This document shows positions 7,533-15,197 of a DNA stretch of 25,186 bases, in pieces. The notes under the pieces were generated by a model, which searched no databases, was not told the origin of the DNA, and saw nothing but the letters and a program-made list of their open reading frames with translations. Positions within the stretch are counted from its first letter, which is position 1. Every line of letters starts with the position of its first letter. The stretch comes from JANLSE01 sp038214135 (GTDB lineage Bacteria; Chloroflexota; Chloroflexia; Chloroflexales; Roseiflexaceae). A program made the translations under genes and the position numbers. The DNA is taken from positions 1 to 25,186 of the forward strand of contig JBBQSD010000093.1 of NCBI GenBank assembly GCA_038214135.1, read 5' to 3'.

Positions 7533-10500
7533 CTACCATATCACTAACGGCAGGAAGATATTCACGTTCTGGCCGGTTCCGCTGAGGGCAATGGTTTGTG
7601 GGCTGCTGATCGCGTTACTCGTGATGCTCAGGCTCCCGGTGTGTGAACCATTAGCGCTCGGGCTAAACACGACACCGATTGTACAACTGGTTCCAGCAGC
7701 CAGTGTTCCTGGGAAACTACTTGGGCATGTGCCTCCCGAACGGCGGAAATCGCCCGTTAATGCAATTGTGCTGATGGTTGCAGCACTACCGCTGATGTTC
7801 TGCAGGGTAACTAGCTGGATTGCACCGGTGCTACCCAACGATTGTGTACCAAAATCCAGGCTTGGCGGGCTGATGGTTGTTGTAGCGCTACAATTCTGTG
7901 TTTGCAGATCCAACGACCAGCCAAGAACATTGCCAATATCGTTACCGGCAGTGTCTTCTACACGCAACTTCCAGATGCCGCTCTTACTCTCGCTCTTGAG
8001 CCCAGCAAGCGCATTTTGTGGTTGGAAACGCCCTGTGAAAGGCGGGCTTCCGGCAGTAATTGCGGTCGCGGCCTGATCATCAAAGATGGTGTCGGTGTAA
8101 TCATCGCCATCGCCCCCATTGGCGTTCGAGAGGACGATCACGGTGCCATTTGGTGAGACAAGCGAGATAATTAGATCGCCATCAAACGTATGATTTAGAT
8201 TCAGGTGAACTACGACACTGGCATTCGGCACGGTGCTGTCGATTGTCAGCGGCAGATCAACGACGGTGTTATCTATAATTGGGATGTTTGGGCCTGTATA
8301 GGCATAGTTGACCGACGCGGTTGTGCCAGTGGCCAGGGTATGATCGGAAACAAGAGTCTTGTTGCCACCATACGATGCCGTATGGCTAAAACTGAGTTTG
8401 CCGCCACATGGCTGGTTTGGGTCTACCAGAACAGTGTACTCGGTCGCATTGCTTTGAGTTGTCCTCGTGGGAATATTGGCATATGTAGATGCCCCAACCT
8501 GGATCGTTGCGCTACCTGCTGTCACAGCCAGTGCCCCAGAAACATTCGTGGCTGCCTGATTACCCTGGTTGCGCAGATCAACCGTGATGCCAATCGTTTC
8601 GCCTGGATCAATGGCTCCGTTTGCGTTACCGCTTAATTCGCGCCAGTGGAAGCCTGTATTCTGTAGGGAGCTGCCTAGCGTTGTGCGGAATAGGCCGCGC
8701 CCATGGGTGGCTGCTACCAATGTGTCGTTCATCCAGAACAGTTCATCGACCGAAACGTTCGATGGGCCATCCTGTGGCAGCTTCCAGGTAGAACCACCAT
8801 CCTCGCTGGTAAACACGCCAACCTCAGTGCCAATATACAGCCAGTTGGCGTTGGTTGGGTTGATCACCAGGCTGCGCACCGGCACGCTTGGCAGCGCCGT
8901 TTGGCCGTTGCCGCTGATATTGCTCCAGCTTGTGCCACTGTTGCTGGTGCGCCAGACGTTACCTGCGCTGAAGCCACCGAAGGTTGCATAGACAATAGCT
9001 GAATCTAATCGATCAATCGTTAGCCTGGTGACATAGCGATTTGGTAGGCCGACGCCATTTAAATCAACCTGGCTCCAGGTTGGGGCAGCGGCAGTACCAT
9101 TATTAGTCATATAGACAAGGCCATTCTCATAGCCCACCCAGATGATATTGGAATTGCCTGGTGCAACCGCAATAGCGCTGATCGCTGGACCAGCATTTGG
9201 GTTGCTGATCGCGGCCCAAGACGGACCGGTTGTTGGCGTATTAACAGTGCGAACATCGTTTGTGCGCCAGAGTGAGCAACCACCAACTAGCATACGATTG
9301 GGATCGTTTGGGTCAAGGATGAATGGGGCAATAAACAGGGCACAGCTATTCTGGGCATCGGTGATCTTATATGGCACCGCTTTCCATGCAGACCCAGCGC
9401 CATTATAGTAGTTCCCAGAAATATATTCGCCAGAATAGAGTGTGCCACTATTGTTACTGCGATGGATATTGGCATAGACATATTCGCCATAGACATAGTT
9501 CGGGTTCGTTGGATCGGCGGCTGAAAACCCGCCATCGCCGCCAAAGACGGTATTCCAGGTTTCGGTAGCGCCGGTATAGCGTAGCGATCCATTATCCTGG
9601 GTGCCGCCGACGATCTTGCCGCTGGTTGGGTTGCCAGCAGCGCCATAGAACTGGGTGATGCCCAGGTTGTTATTCAGCTCCTGCCAGCCATTGGTGGCAT
9701 CGGGCAGGTTATTGCCAACAGTATAGACATTCGATGTTGTGTACATGCCACCATCATTGCCGAAGAAGACGGTGGTGTTGGAGGTGCCATTGAACTGTGG
9801 CGACGAAACGATGATATGGTTATCGGCGTGGGCAGAATTTGGGGCGTTATACCATGTGCTGATCTGGGTGAGGCTTGTGCCGCCATTACTACTCTTCCAC
9901 AAATCAATGCCGCCGACGATCAGAAAGTTGGAATTGGTTGGATCAACCCATAGCGCATTATCGTACCAACCTTGTGAAGCAAGGTAGTTTGTGCCAGTGC
10001 TGCGTAGTGTGTAGCTCTGGCCGCCATTGGTGCTCTGCCAGATCTCGCCACTGTTCTGGTTGATAGAAGCATACACAATCAATGGGTTTGAGCGTGCATA
10101 TCCAAGTTCAACCCGGCCATTGGCTGGAATGCCAGTTGCTGTATTCCAGGTTATACCGCCATCGGTTGAATACTTTGTATCGCCCGAAATGCCACCGGCA
10201 ATTGCCAGGCTATTATTGGTCGGATGAAAATCGATGTCGGCAGTATCGGATGCGTTATTTGTTACTGTCCAGGTGGTTCCTCCATTCACGCTGCGCCAGA
10301 CACCACTTCTGGTTGCTGCCAGGATGGTGCTGCCATCTGGTGAGATGGCGAGACGATTGACATACAGCCAGTTGGTGGTTGCGGTTTCGGCCAACTGGGT
10401 CCATGTAACGCCGCCATCGCTGCTTTTGAACACACCAGCGCCACGAATACCATCAGCATTGTAGAACCCTTCGCCCGTACCTGCATACATGCTGCTGGGA

Positions 10501-11231
10501 TTGCTTGGATCGATCACCATGGTGGAGACGGCCAGATTGGCCATGAAATCATTGACGGGCTGCCAGGTGGTTCCGCCATTACTGCTATACCAGATCCCGC
10601 CAGCAACACCACCAACCCACATCCGTTGTGGGTCGGTTGGATGAATCACGATTGATCGGATGCGCCCGCCAATATTGCCTGGCCCGAGCCATTCCCACTG
10701 GCTGCTGGCGATGTCAGCCTGGGGCGGCGGCTGTTGGCCCTGTGCTGCCCGCATCAGCGCCATCTGATCGGCTGCCTTCTGTAATCCATTGGTAGGGATG
10801 AACCCGTTTTCGTCCTGCTGCTGCAATAGACGCAGTGCCTGGGCTTCAGCAGGGCCGTCGGCTTCGGGTGTACCAGCCCGCGAGATCTCCTCGCGCAGGA
10901 TCTCCTCGGACATCTTGCAGATGGCAGCGTTGCTGAGATTATGCTCGTTTTTGAACTCTTCCAATGCCGCGGGCGAGATGTTACGGTATGTGGCCACCTG
11001 TGCTTCGGTCAGATCTGGACGATCACACAGGCTGGATGGCTTCGCAATCGGAGTAGCAGCCACAACAGGCGATGGTGCAGATGCTACAGCGAGCAATACC
11101 GTAGGCGTCTTCGTAGAAGCTGGAGCCTTCCAGGAACGATAGAAGAGTGGTATTAAGCCAACCGATACGACCAGAACGAGCAATAATCCGATCAGATGCC
11201 GTTGTGAGAAGCGCGAATCTGGTGTTGCCAT
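7533..11231 (-). CDS. Secreted Asp-box (BNR/VPS10-like) repeat protein with P-domain and choice-of-anchor D domain
   Basis: A 1232-residue exported protein. Residues 11-30 form a signal-anchor or signal peptide ('LIGLLLVLVVSVGLIPLF'), followed by a low-complexity and helical region to about 170. About residues 180-850 form beta-propeller repeats with at least eight Asp-box-type S-x-[DN]-G-G-x-[TS]-W/Y signatures ('YSSNGGTTW', 'KSSDGGVTW', 'YSTDGGITW', 'TSEDGGSTW'), as in sortilin/VPS10-like and glycosidase-like propellers. A CARDB-like segment ('GETIGITVDLRNQGN') follows, then a proprotein-convertase P-domain ('HTFDGDLIISLVSPNGT', 'GIWKLRVEDTAGNDIG') and a HYDIN-type choice-of-anchor D domain ('PPSLDFGTQSLG'). 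It ends in NVNIFLPLVIW, a tail shared with the upstream metalloprotease. It begins 37 bases after that gene and probably shares its transcript. No catalytic residues are evident; adhesion or scaffold roles are plausible. Confidence 0.85.
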   Translation of the reverse strand: MATPDSRFSQRHLIGLLLVLVVSVGLIPLFYRSWKAPASTKTPTVLLAVASAPSPVVAATPIAKPSSLCDRPDLTEAQVATYRNISPAALEEFKNEHNLSNAAICKMSEEILREEISRAGTPEADGPAEAQALRLLQQQDENGFIPTNGLQKAADQMALMRAAQGQQPPPQADIASSQWEWLGPGNIGGRIRSIVIHPTDPQRMWVGGVAGGIWYSSNGGTTWQPVNDFMANLAVSTMVIDPSNPSSMYAGTGEGFYNADGIRGAGVFKSSDGGVTWTQLAETATTNWLYVNRLAISPDGSTILAATRSGVWRSVNGGTTWTVTNNASDTADIDFHPTNNSLAIAGGISGDTKYSTDGGITWNTATGIPANGRVELGYARSNPLIVYASINQNSGEIWQSTNGGQSYTLRSTGTNYLASQGWYDNALWVDPTNSNFLIVGGIDLWKSSNGGTSLTQISTWYNAPNSAHADNHIIVSSPQFNGTSNTTVFFGNDGGMYTTSNVYTVGNNLPDATNGWQELNNNLGITQFYGAAGNPTSGKIVGGTQDNGSLRYTGATETWNTVFGGDGGFSAADPTNPNYVYGEYVYANIHRSNNSGTLYSGEYISGNYYNGAGSAWKAVPYKITDAQNSCALFIAPFILDPNDPNRMLVGGCSLWRTNDVRTVNTPTTGPSWAAISNPNAGPAISAIAVAPGNSNIIWVGYENGLVYMTNNGTAAAPTWSQVDLNGVGLPNRYVTRLTIDRLDSAIVYATFGGFSAGNVWRTSNSGTSWSNISGNGQTALPSVPVRSLVINPTNANWLYIGTEVGVFTSEDGGSTWKLPQDGPSNVSVDELFWMNDTLVAATHGRGLFRTTLGSSLQNTGFHWRELSGNANGAIDPGETIGITVDLRNQGNQAATNVSGALAVTAGSATIQVGASTYANIPTRTTQSNATEYTVLVDPNQPCGGKLSFSHTASYGGNKTLVSDHTLATGTTASVNYAYTGPNIPIIDNTVVDLPLTIDSTVPNASVVVHLNLNHTFDGDLIISLVSPNGTVIVLSNANGGDGDDYTDTIFDDQAATAITAGSPPFTGRFQPQNALAGLKSESKSGIWKLRVEDTAGNDIGNVLGWSLDLQTQNCSATTTISPPSLDFGTQSLGSTGAIQLVTLQNISGSAATISTIALTGDFRRSGGTCPSSFPGTLAAGTSCTIGVVFSPSANGSHTGSLSITSNAISSPQTIALSGTGQNVNIFLPLVIW

Positions 11232-11268
11232 TGGGATCTTTCTTCAGCTATTGCAGTATGGTAGTTCT

Positions 11269-12333
11269 TTATGTGTTTGTGATCAATGGCAGGTAGACGT
11301 GATTATTCAGAACGAGGGGTGTGCTGGCCCAACCAAGATCGCTAAAGATGCCAAGCACGATTGTGCCTGGATTGAGTATCGATTCGCCCTGGCTCAGCGA
11401 TGGCGTCATTAACGAATTTGGATCGCCCTCTGGGTAATAATCGTCATCGAGATGCGAATAGCTTGATCCCTGCTGCCAGCTAGCAGGAGCATAGAGTTTC
11501 GGGCGTTCGCCTGCCGCTGCCACTGCATTCGGGCCATTGAACAACAGATCATTGCTCTTTAACTGGTTGCCAAGTGCGACCGATGGGTTGGCAAACAGGG
11601 CGGTATTGATGATCGCCTGCCCTGAACCATTGACAATGAAGCGATCATAGATCAATGGTGAGCCATTCAGCCCCCAACTGCCAGTACTCCCATTGACTGT
11701 TGCCGTACCCGCAAACCCGAGGCCATGGCCGATCTCGTGTAGCACGACCGTCAGCAGATCATAGCTGTTTGCTGGGGTATTGCCATCGGTGCCATAGTAC
11801 CAGTTTGGAAAGGCGCTGCTGAAATTTGCGGTAATATCGTAATCGGCCGGAATGAGATCGATGCCAGCCAGCTTATTGGCCAGTGCAACAGGATAGTAGG
11901 TGCTGGTTTGGGGGGCACCCACAAAATTGCGGATCAGCGTCTTCGCACCAGCTGAGCCAAGCACTCCCGAGCCTAATCCTATCCAGTTTGCATTGATCCG
12001 GATTGGAACCGCTGAACTGATCTTGGTCGACCAGATATCGACGGCGGCCTGAAATGCGGCCTGGGCCTGTGGCGAGAAACCATTATAGGTGACAATAAAT
12101 GTCGCTGTTGCGATGCTTGGGCTTTGCCGCTGTGGATCCTGCCGACCGATATGTGAGAGCCTACCTGTTGGGCCAGCCCGTAGTTCCAGCAGTGAACCAG
12201 GAGTAAGTTCAGTTATGCTTTGGGCCTGGAGTGGTGCTGCACTGGTGAATAACGAGCAACCGATGATTCCAATGATCCATAGCAGGATCAGGGATCGCAG
12301 TGATCCTGGTAACGGATACGCGTGAATCCTCAC
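11269..12333 (-). CDS. Secreted matrixin-like zinc metalloprotease
   Basis: A 354-residue exported protein. A classical signal peptide (basic N-terminus, hydrophobic 'LILLWIIGIIGCSLF', cleavage near 'PLQAQS') occupies residues 1-39. The zinc motif 'HEIGHGLGF' supplies His199, Glu200 and His203; the third ligand is not obvious, as in several matrixin-like bacterial proteases. The middle part ('VTYNGFSPQAQAAFQAAVDIW') is typical of secreted proteases whose domain opens with a helix before the active site. I chose the GTG at 12331-12333. A TTG-started extension to 12387 is unlikely because that codon sits between the -35 and -10 boxes of a good promoter. The ribosome site is weak (AAAGAG). The protein ends in NNHVYLPLITNT, resembling the tail of the next gene's product, with which it probably forms an operon. 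Confidence 0.82.
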   Translation of the reverse strand: MRIHAYPLPGSLRSLILLWIIGIIGCSLFTSAAPLQAQSITELTPGSLLELRAGPTGRLSHIGRQDPQRQSPSIATATFIVTYNGFSPQAQAAFQAAVDIWSTKISSAVPIRINANWIGLGSGVLGSAGAKTLIRNFVGAPQTSTYYPVALANKLAGIDLIPADYDITANFSSAFPNWYYGTDGNTPANSYDLLTVVLHEIGHGLGFAGTATVNGSTGSWGLNGSPLIYDRFIVNGSGQAIINTALFANPSVALGNQLKSNDLLFNGPNAVAAAGERPKLYAPASWQQGSSYSHLDDDYYPEGDPNSLMTPSLSQGESILNPGTIVLGIFSDLGWASTPLVLNNHVYLPLITNT

Positions 12334-12377
12334 GTGGCAACTCTTTCTACAATATTTTCTACATGGCTTATGATGAT

Positions 12378-12406
12378 ATTCTATCAAACGAGCTATCGTG
12401 AAGCAA
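12378..12406 (-). promoter_or_regulatory. Candidate promoter of the secreted protease / Asp-box protein operon
   Basis: On the minus strand TTGCTT (12401-12406) and TAGAAT (12378-12383) are 17 bases apart. Transcription would begin near 12371, giving a leader of about 40 bases before the GTG at 12333. This also argues against translation from the TTG at 12387. Confidence 0.55.
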
Positions 12407-12485
12407 TATGATGTAGATGATATGTAGGGCTACATCAAAGTCTTTTGGGCTATGCCCCAAGCCCCCATGCAAAGGGACATTGCAC

Positions 12486-13529
12486 ATGACACAGTCACTA
12501 TTTGAACGATTGATCCGTGCAGTTATTGTCCTCGTTGGGCGGTTGTTCTACCCACGGATTGTGCGGATCGGGCAATTGCCGGATGGCCCAGTTGTGTTGG
12601 CTGCCAACCATCCGAATGGGCTGCTGGATGGGTTGGCGCTGATTCTGGCGATCAAGCGGCCACTTGCATTCCTGGCAAAAAGCACCTTCTTCGCCAACCC
12701 GATCATGCGGCTGGTGCTGCATGCCTTTGGGGCTGTGCCGATCTACCGGCCAGGCGATGTTGGTAAGCCGGGTGGCCCATCGGCCAATAGTGGTTCTGCA
12801 AACACAGTGACCTTCGCTGCGGCCCATGTGTTGCTGCGCCAGGGTGGGGTTCTAGCGGTTTTTCCTGAAGGAACGCCGAATCCCGGCCCGGCATTATTGC
12901 CGCTGAAAACGGGTGTTGCTCGGATTGGGTTGGGTGCCGAGGCAGAATATGCATGGAAGCTTGATCTGCGGGTTGTTCCGGTTGGGTTGTGGTTCGAGGA
13001 TCAGACCCGCCCTGGCACGGCGGCGGTGGTTCTGATTGGGCAGCCGATTGTTGTTGCAGAGTTGCGCGAGGCCTCCCAGCGCCACCCAGAGGGCGCGGTA
13101 CGGGCGCTGACAGCACAACTCCAGGGTGAGCTTGGGGCTGCTGTTATGGCGGCGCAGGAAGCGGGTGAGCAGCTTGAGCAGGCACAAGCATTGGGGCTGG
13201 GTGCTGCCCGCGCACCAGGGCGCGGGGTGGGGTCGGCACGGCAGGCGGTCGGGGTGCTGCTGCTGGCGCTGGGGGCGCTACCGGCCTTGGTTGGTCATAT
13301 ACTGGCGCTGCCTGGCCGCGCAATCGCCTGGGTGATACTCCAAGGGCTTGCTCGCAGGCATCGGGCGACGGTTGGCACGGCGCGGTTGGTGGCGTTGATT
13401 ATTGGGCTGCTGGCGGGTTGGGCGCTGCTGGGGTTGGTGCTTGGCAGTGTGTATGCGTGGGAATGGGGGCTGGCTGTGCTGATAGCTGGGCCGCTGTGTG
13501 GGTATATCGGGTTGCGTATGGTACACTAA
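12486..13529 (+). CDS. PlsC-type 1-acylglycerol-3-phosphate acyltransferase family protein
   Basis: A 347-residue membrane-associated acyltransferase of the PlsC/LPLAT superfamily, which moves acyl groups onto glycerol-phosphate lipids or related acceptors. The catalytic His/Asp pair is in 'NHPNGLLDG' (His42, Asp48), the wider-spaced variant found in a subgroup with 'NHxNxxxD'. 'GAVPIYRPGD' (82-91) and the acceptor-phosphate motif 'FPEGT' (126-130) follow. The last 100 residues, beyond the usual 200-250-residue core, hold two or three hydrophobic segments ('LLLALGALPALVGHILAL', 'LVALIIGLLAGWALLGLVLG'). I chose the ATG at 12486, preceded by AAAGGGA; the in-frame upstream extension to 12417 has no family similarity. 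The minus-strand protease operon starts about 150 bases upstream, so the two units are divergent. Confidence 0.87.
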   Translation: MTQSLFERLIRAVIVLVGRLFYPRIVRIGQLPDGPVVLAANHPNGLLDGLALILAIKRPLAFLAKSTFFANPIMRLVLHAFGAVPIYRPGDVGKPGGPSANSGSANTVTFAAAHVLLRQGGVLAVFPEGTPNPGPALLPLKTGVARIGLGAEAEYAWKLDLRVVPVGLWFEDQTRPGTAAVVLIGQPIVVAELREASQRHPEGAVRALTAQLQGELGAAVMAAQEAGEQLEQAQALGLGAARAPGRGVGSARQAVGVLLLALGALPALVGHILALPGRAIAWVILQGLARRHRATVGTARLVALIIGLLAGWALLGLVLGSVYAWEWGLAVLIAGPLCGYIGLRMVH

Positions 13530-13573
13530 ATTTAGAACCAGCTCTACAAGTTTGCAATAGTGAAAGCATGACT

Positions 13574-14008
13574 ATGAATACCACAGAACATATTCCGCCG
13601 CGCCTTCAGGCAATTATTGATGATTTCCGTGAGAGTGATCGGCAGGAGAAGCTGCAACTCCTGCTTGAATATGCGGATCGAATGCCAGAATTGCCAGCCT
13701 GGTTACGCGATCAGCATGATACGATGCATAATATTCCAGAATGTATGACGCCGGTGTTTGTTTTTGTTGAGGAACGTGAGGGCAAACTGCATTTTGTGTT
13801 CGATGTCCCACCGGAATCGCCAACCATCCGTGGCTATGCTGCATTGCTGGCCGATGGGCTCGATGGGTTGCCAGCGCAGGATATTCTGCAACTGCCGGCC
13901 GATTTCTTCTACCAGATGGGCTTGCAGCAAGCACTTTCACCACAGCGCTTGAATGGGATTTCGGCGATTCTGGCGCATATGAAGCGCTTGGCTGTGCAGT
14001 ATCTGTAG
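13574..14008 (+). CDS. sufE: SufE family sulfur-acceptor protein
   Basis: A 144-residue cytoplasmic protein of the SufE family. SufE accepts the persulfide from the cysteine desulfurase SufS and enhances iron-sulfur cluster assembly. The N-terminus 'RLQAIIDDFRESDRQEKLQLLLEYA' and the acceptor Cys57 in 'NIPECMTPVFV' align with the family pattern in which the reactive Cys lies in 'V-x-G-C-x-S-x-V'. 'SPTIRGYAALLADGLDG' also matches the family core ('aKGllAlL'). Length is normal. The ATG at 13574 has GAAAG 7 bases upstream; an alternative ATG lies two codons earlier at 13568 but is too close to that site. No sufS/sufBCD gene lies in the window, so the partner is encoded elsewhere. The stop codon is followed at once by heptamer repeats. 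Confidence 0.87.
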   Translation: MNTTEHIPPRLQAIIDDFRESDRQEKLQLLLEYADRMPELPAWLRDQHDTMHNIPECMTPVFVFVEEREGKLHFVFDVPPESPTIRGYAALLADGLDGLPAQDILQLPADFFYQMGLQQALSPQRLNGISAILAHMKRLAVQYL

Positions 14009-14027
14009 GAGTCAGGAGTCAGGAGTC
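14007..14027. repeat. Three tandem AGGAGTC heptamers
   Basis: AGGAGTC occurs three times head to tail, starting in the sufE stop codon. It opens a 190-base spacer built almost wholly of short direct repeats. Similar heptamer arrays are known from cyanobacterial and other filamentous-bacterial spacers. Confidence 0.8.
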
Positions 14028-14049
14028 AGAATTTCTACGTGAGAGCCCA

Positions 14050-14073
14050 GAACTACTGAACTACGGAACTGAG
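14050..14073. repeat. Tandem GAACT-octamer repeat
   Basis: GAACTACT, GAACTACG and GAACTGAG follow each other directly, giving a second 8-base periodicity unrelated in sequence to the GTCAC family. Confidence 0.6.
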
Positions 14074-14084
14074 AACCAACCATC

Positions 14085-14108
14085 CTGACCAGGTGACCAG
14101 GTGAATGT
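14085..14108. repeat. Inverted-orientation GTCAC octamers
   Basis: CTGACCAG, GTGACCAG and GTGAATGT are the reverse-complement form of the GGTCACC octamer. They face the forward array at 14142-14197 across a 33-base spacer, so the pair could fold into an imperfect hairpin. Confidence 0.65.
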
Positions 14109-14141
14109 GCTCGCTAATGGTGTACTGCTTTGATCAAGCCT

Positions 14142-14197
14142 CTGTCAGCCTGTCACCTGGTCACACTGTTACCTAATCACACGATCACACGGTCACA
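14142..14197. repeat. Second octamer-periodic GTCAC array
   Basis: Seven contiguous 8-base units (CTGTCAGC, CTGTCACC, TGGTCACA, CTGTTACC, TAATCACA, CGATCACA, CGGTCACA) share consensus and period with the array at 5312-5415. As there, the array lies just upstream of a plus-strand gene, here 16 bases before its ATG. Confidence 0.8.
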
Positions 14198-14212
14198 AAA
14201 GGGGATGGATGC

Positions 14213-15190
14213 ATGGCGACTCTGGATTCATTTGCGCGTATGGAGTTCGTGCATGCTCCCACAGCGCTTGAGCATCTGCCACGCCTGAGCCATGCACTGC
14301 GTAGGCCGGTGTATATCAAGCGCGATGACCAGATCGGCCCGGCGTTGGGTGGCAATAAGGCGCGTAAGCTCGAATATCTGCTGGCCGATGCAAAACGCCA
14401 GCATGCGCGCCGGGTGGTGACATTTGGTGGGTTGCAATCGAACCATGCGCGTATGACGGCAGCAGCGGCGCGGATGTGTGCAATCGAGCCGCATCTGTTC
14501 TATTTCGAGCGGCGGCCAGCCCGGCTCACTGGCAACCTGCATGTGGCCCAATTGCTTGGAGCCAAGCTCTATTTTATTCCGATTGGCGGCAGCGGTGGGA
14601 TGACGATTGAGCGATCCAATCGGCTGGTTCATATGCTTGCTACGGCACTGGTTGGCCGACATTATTTTATTCCGGTTGGTGGGCATCATTGGCTTGGCTG
14701 CCTTGGCTATGTTCGCTGCGCGATTGAACTCGCAGCCCAGGTTCGCGAACGCGGCCTGCACGAGGCACAGTTGATCTGTGCAGCCGGAACTGGCGGCACC
14801 CTGGCTGGCCTGATGGCCGGGGTTGCCCTGGCGAACATACCCATACGCCTGCTTGGGATCGATGTTGGTAAACTGTGGAAGGCATTCCCGCATTCAATCG
14901 CGCAGGTTGCGAGTACGATCTGCGAACGGCTTGGCAGCCAGCGCCGCTATACTGCTGCCGATGTACCGCTGATCCAGGGGCGCTATGTTGGTACTGGCTA
15001 TGCACAACCAACCGCCGAGGCAAACGCTGCGATTGGCCGATTGGCGCAGCTAGAGGGTATTGTGCTCGATCCGATCTACACCGGCAAAGCAATGGCAGCG
15101 ATGCTCGATCTGGCCGAACGTGGCGAACTTGGCCGCAACACACCACTGATCTTCCTGCATACTGGTGGCTCACCAGCGCTGTTTGCATAG
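14213..15190 (+). CDS. D-cysteine desulfhydrase / ACC-deaminase family PLP enzyme
   Basis: A 325-residue fold-type II PLP enzyme. 'LGGNKARKLEYL' contains the PLP lysine, Lys49, and 'FGGLQSNHARMTAAAA' is the substrate/cofactor loop. 'TGGTLAGL' (about 190) is the phosphate-binding loop. In this family ACC deaminases carry Tyr-Glu near the C-terminus, while D-cysteine desulfhydrases carry Tyr-Thr; here the sequence is 'LDPIYTGKAM' (Tyr289, Thr290), favouring D-cysteine desulfhydrase, which yields pyruvate, ammonia and sulfide. The ATG is preceded by an AAAGGGG-type site at about 9 bases. Upstream lies sufE, also a sulfur gene, but separated by 200 bases of repeats. The M28 peptidase starts 8 bases downstream and is probably co-transcribed. 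Other D-amino-acid substrates remain possible. Confidence 0.85.
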   Translation: MATLDSFARMEFVHAPTALEHLPRLSHALRRPVYIKRDDQIGPALGGNKARKLEYLLADAKRQHARRVVTFGGLQSNHARMTAAAARMCAIEPHLFYFERRPARLTGNLHVAQLLGAKLYFIPIGGSGGMTIERSNRLVHMLATALVGRHYFIPVGGHHWLGCLGYVRCAIELAAQVRERGLHEAQLICAAGTGGTLAGLMAGVALANIPIRLLGIDVGKLWKAFPHSIAQVASTICERLGSQRRYTAADVPLIQGRYVGTGYAQPTAEANAAIGRLAQLEGIVLDPIYTGKAMAAMLDLAERGELGRNTPLIFLHTGGSPALFA

Positions 15191-15197
15191 GTGCCAA

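Noticed and set aside
7528..8636. Plus-strand frames of 140-180 codons opposite the Asp-box protein
   Set aside because: They are mirror frames of the repeat-rich minus-strand gene, with no ribosome sites or domains.
12334..12387. TTG-started N-terminal extension of the metalloprotease
   Set aside because: It begins between the -35 and -10 boxes of the likely promoter, lacks a ribosome site and would place extra Cys/Lys-rich residues before a complete signal peptide.
12440..12475. Small imperfect hairpin (TTGGGC...GCCCCAA) before the PlsC gene
   Set aside because: It is short, has a bulge and no riboswitch-like architecture; not enough to call a regulatory RNA.
14667..15197. A 176-codon minus-strand frame opposite the D-cysteine desulfhydrase-like gene
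   Set aside because: The plus strand encodes a complete PLP enzyme with all motifs; the opposite frame shows none.
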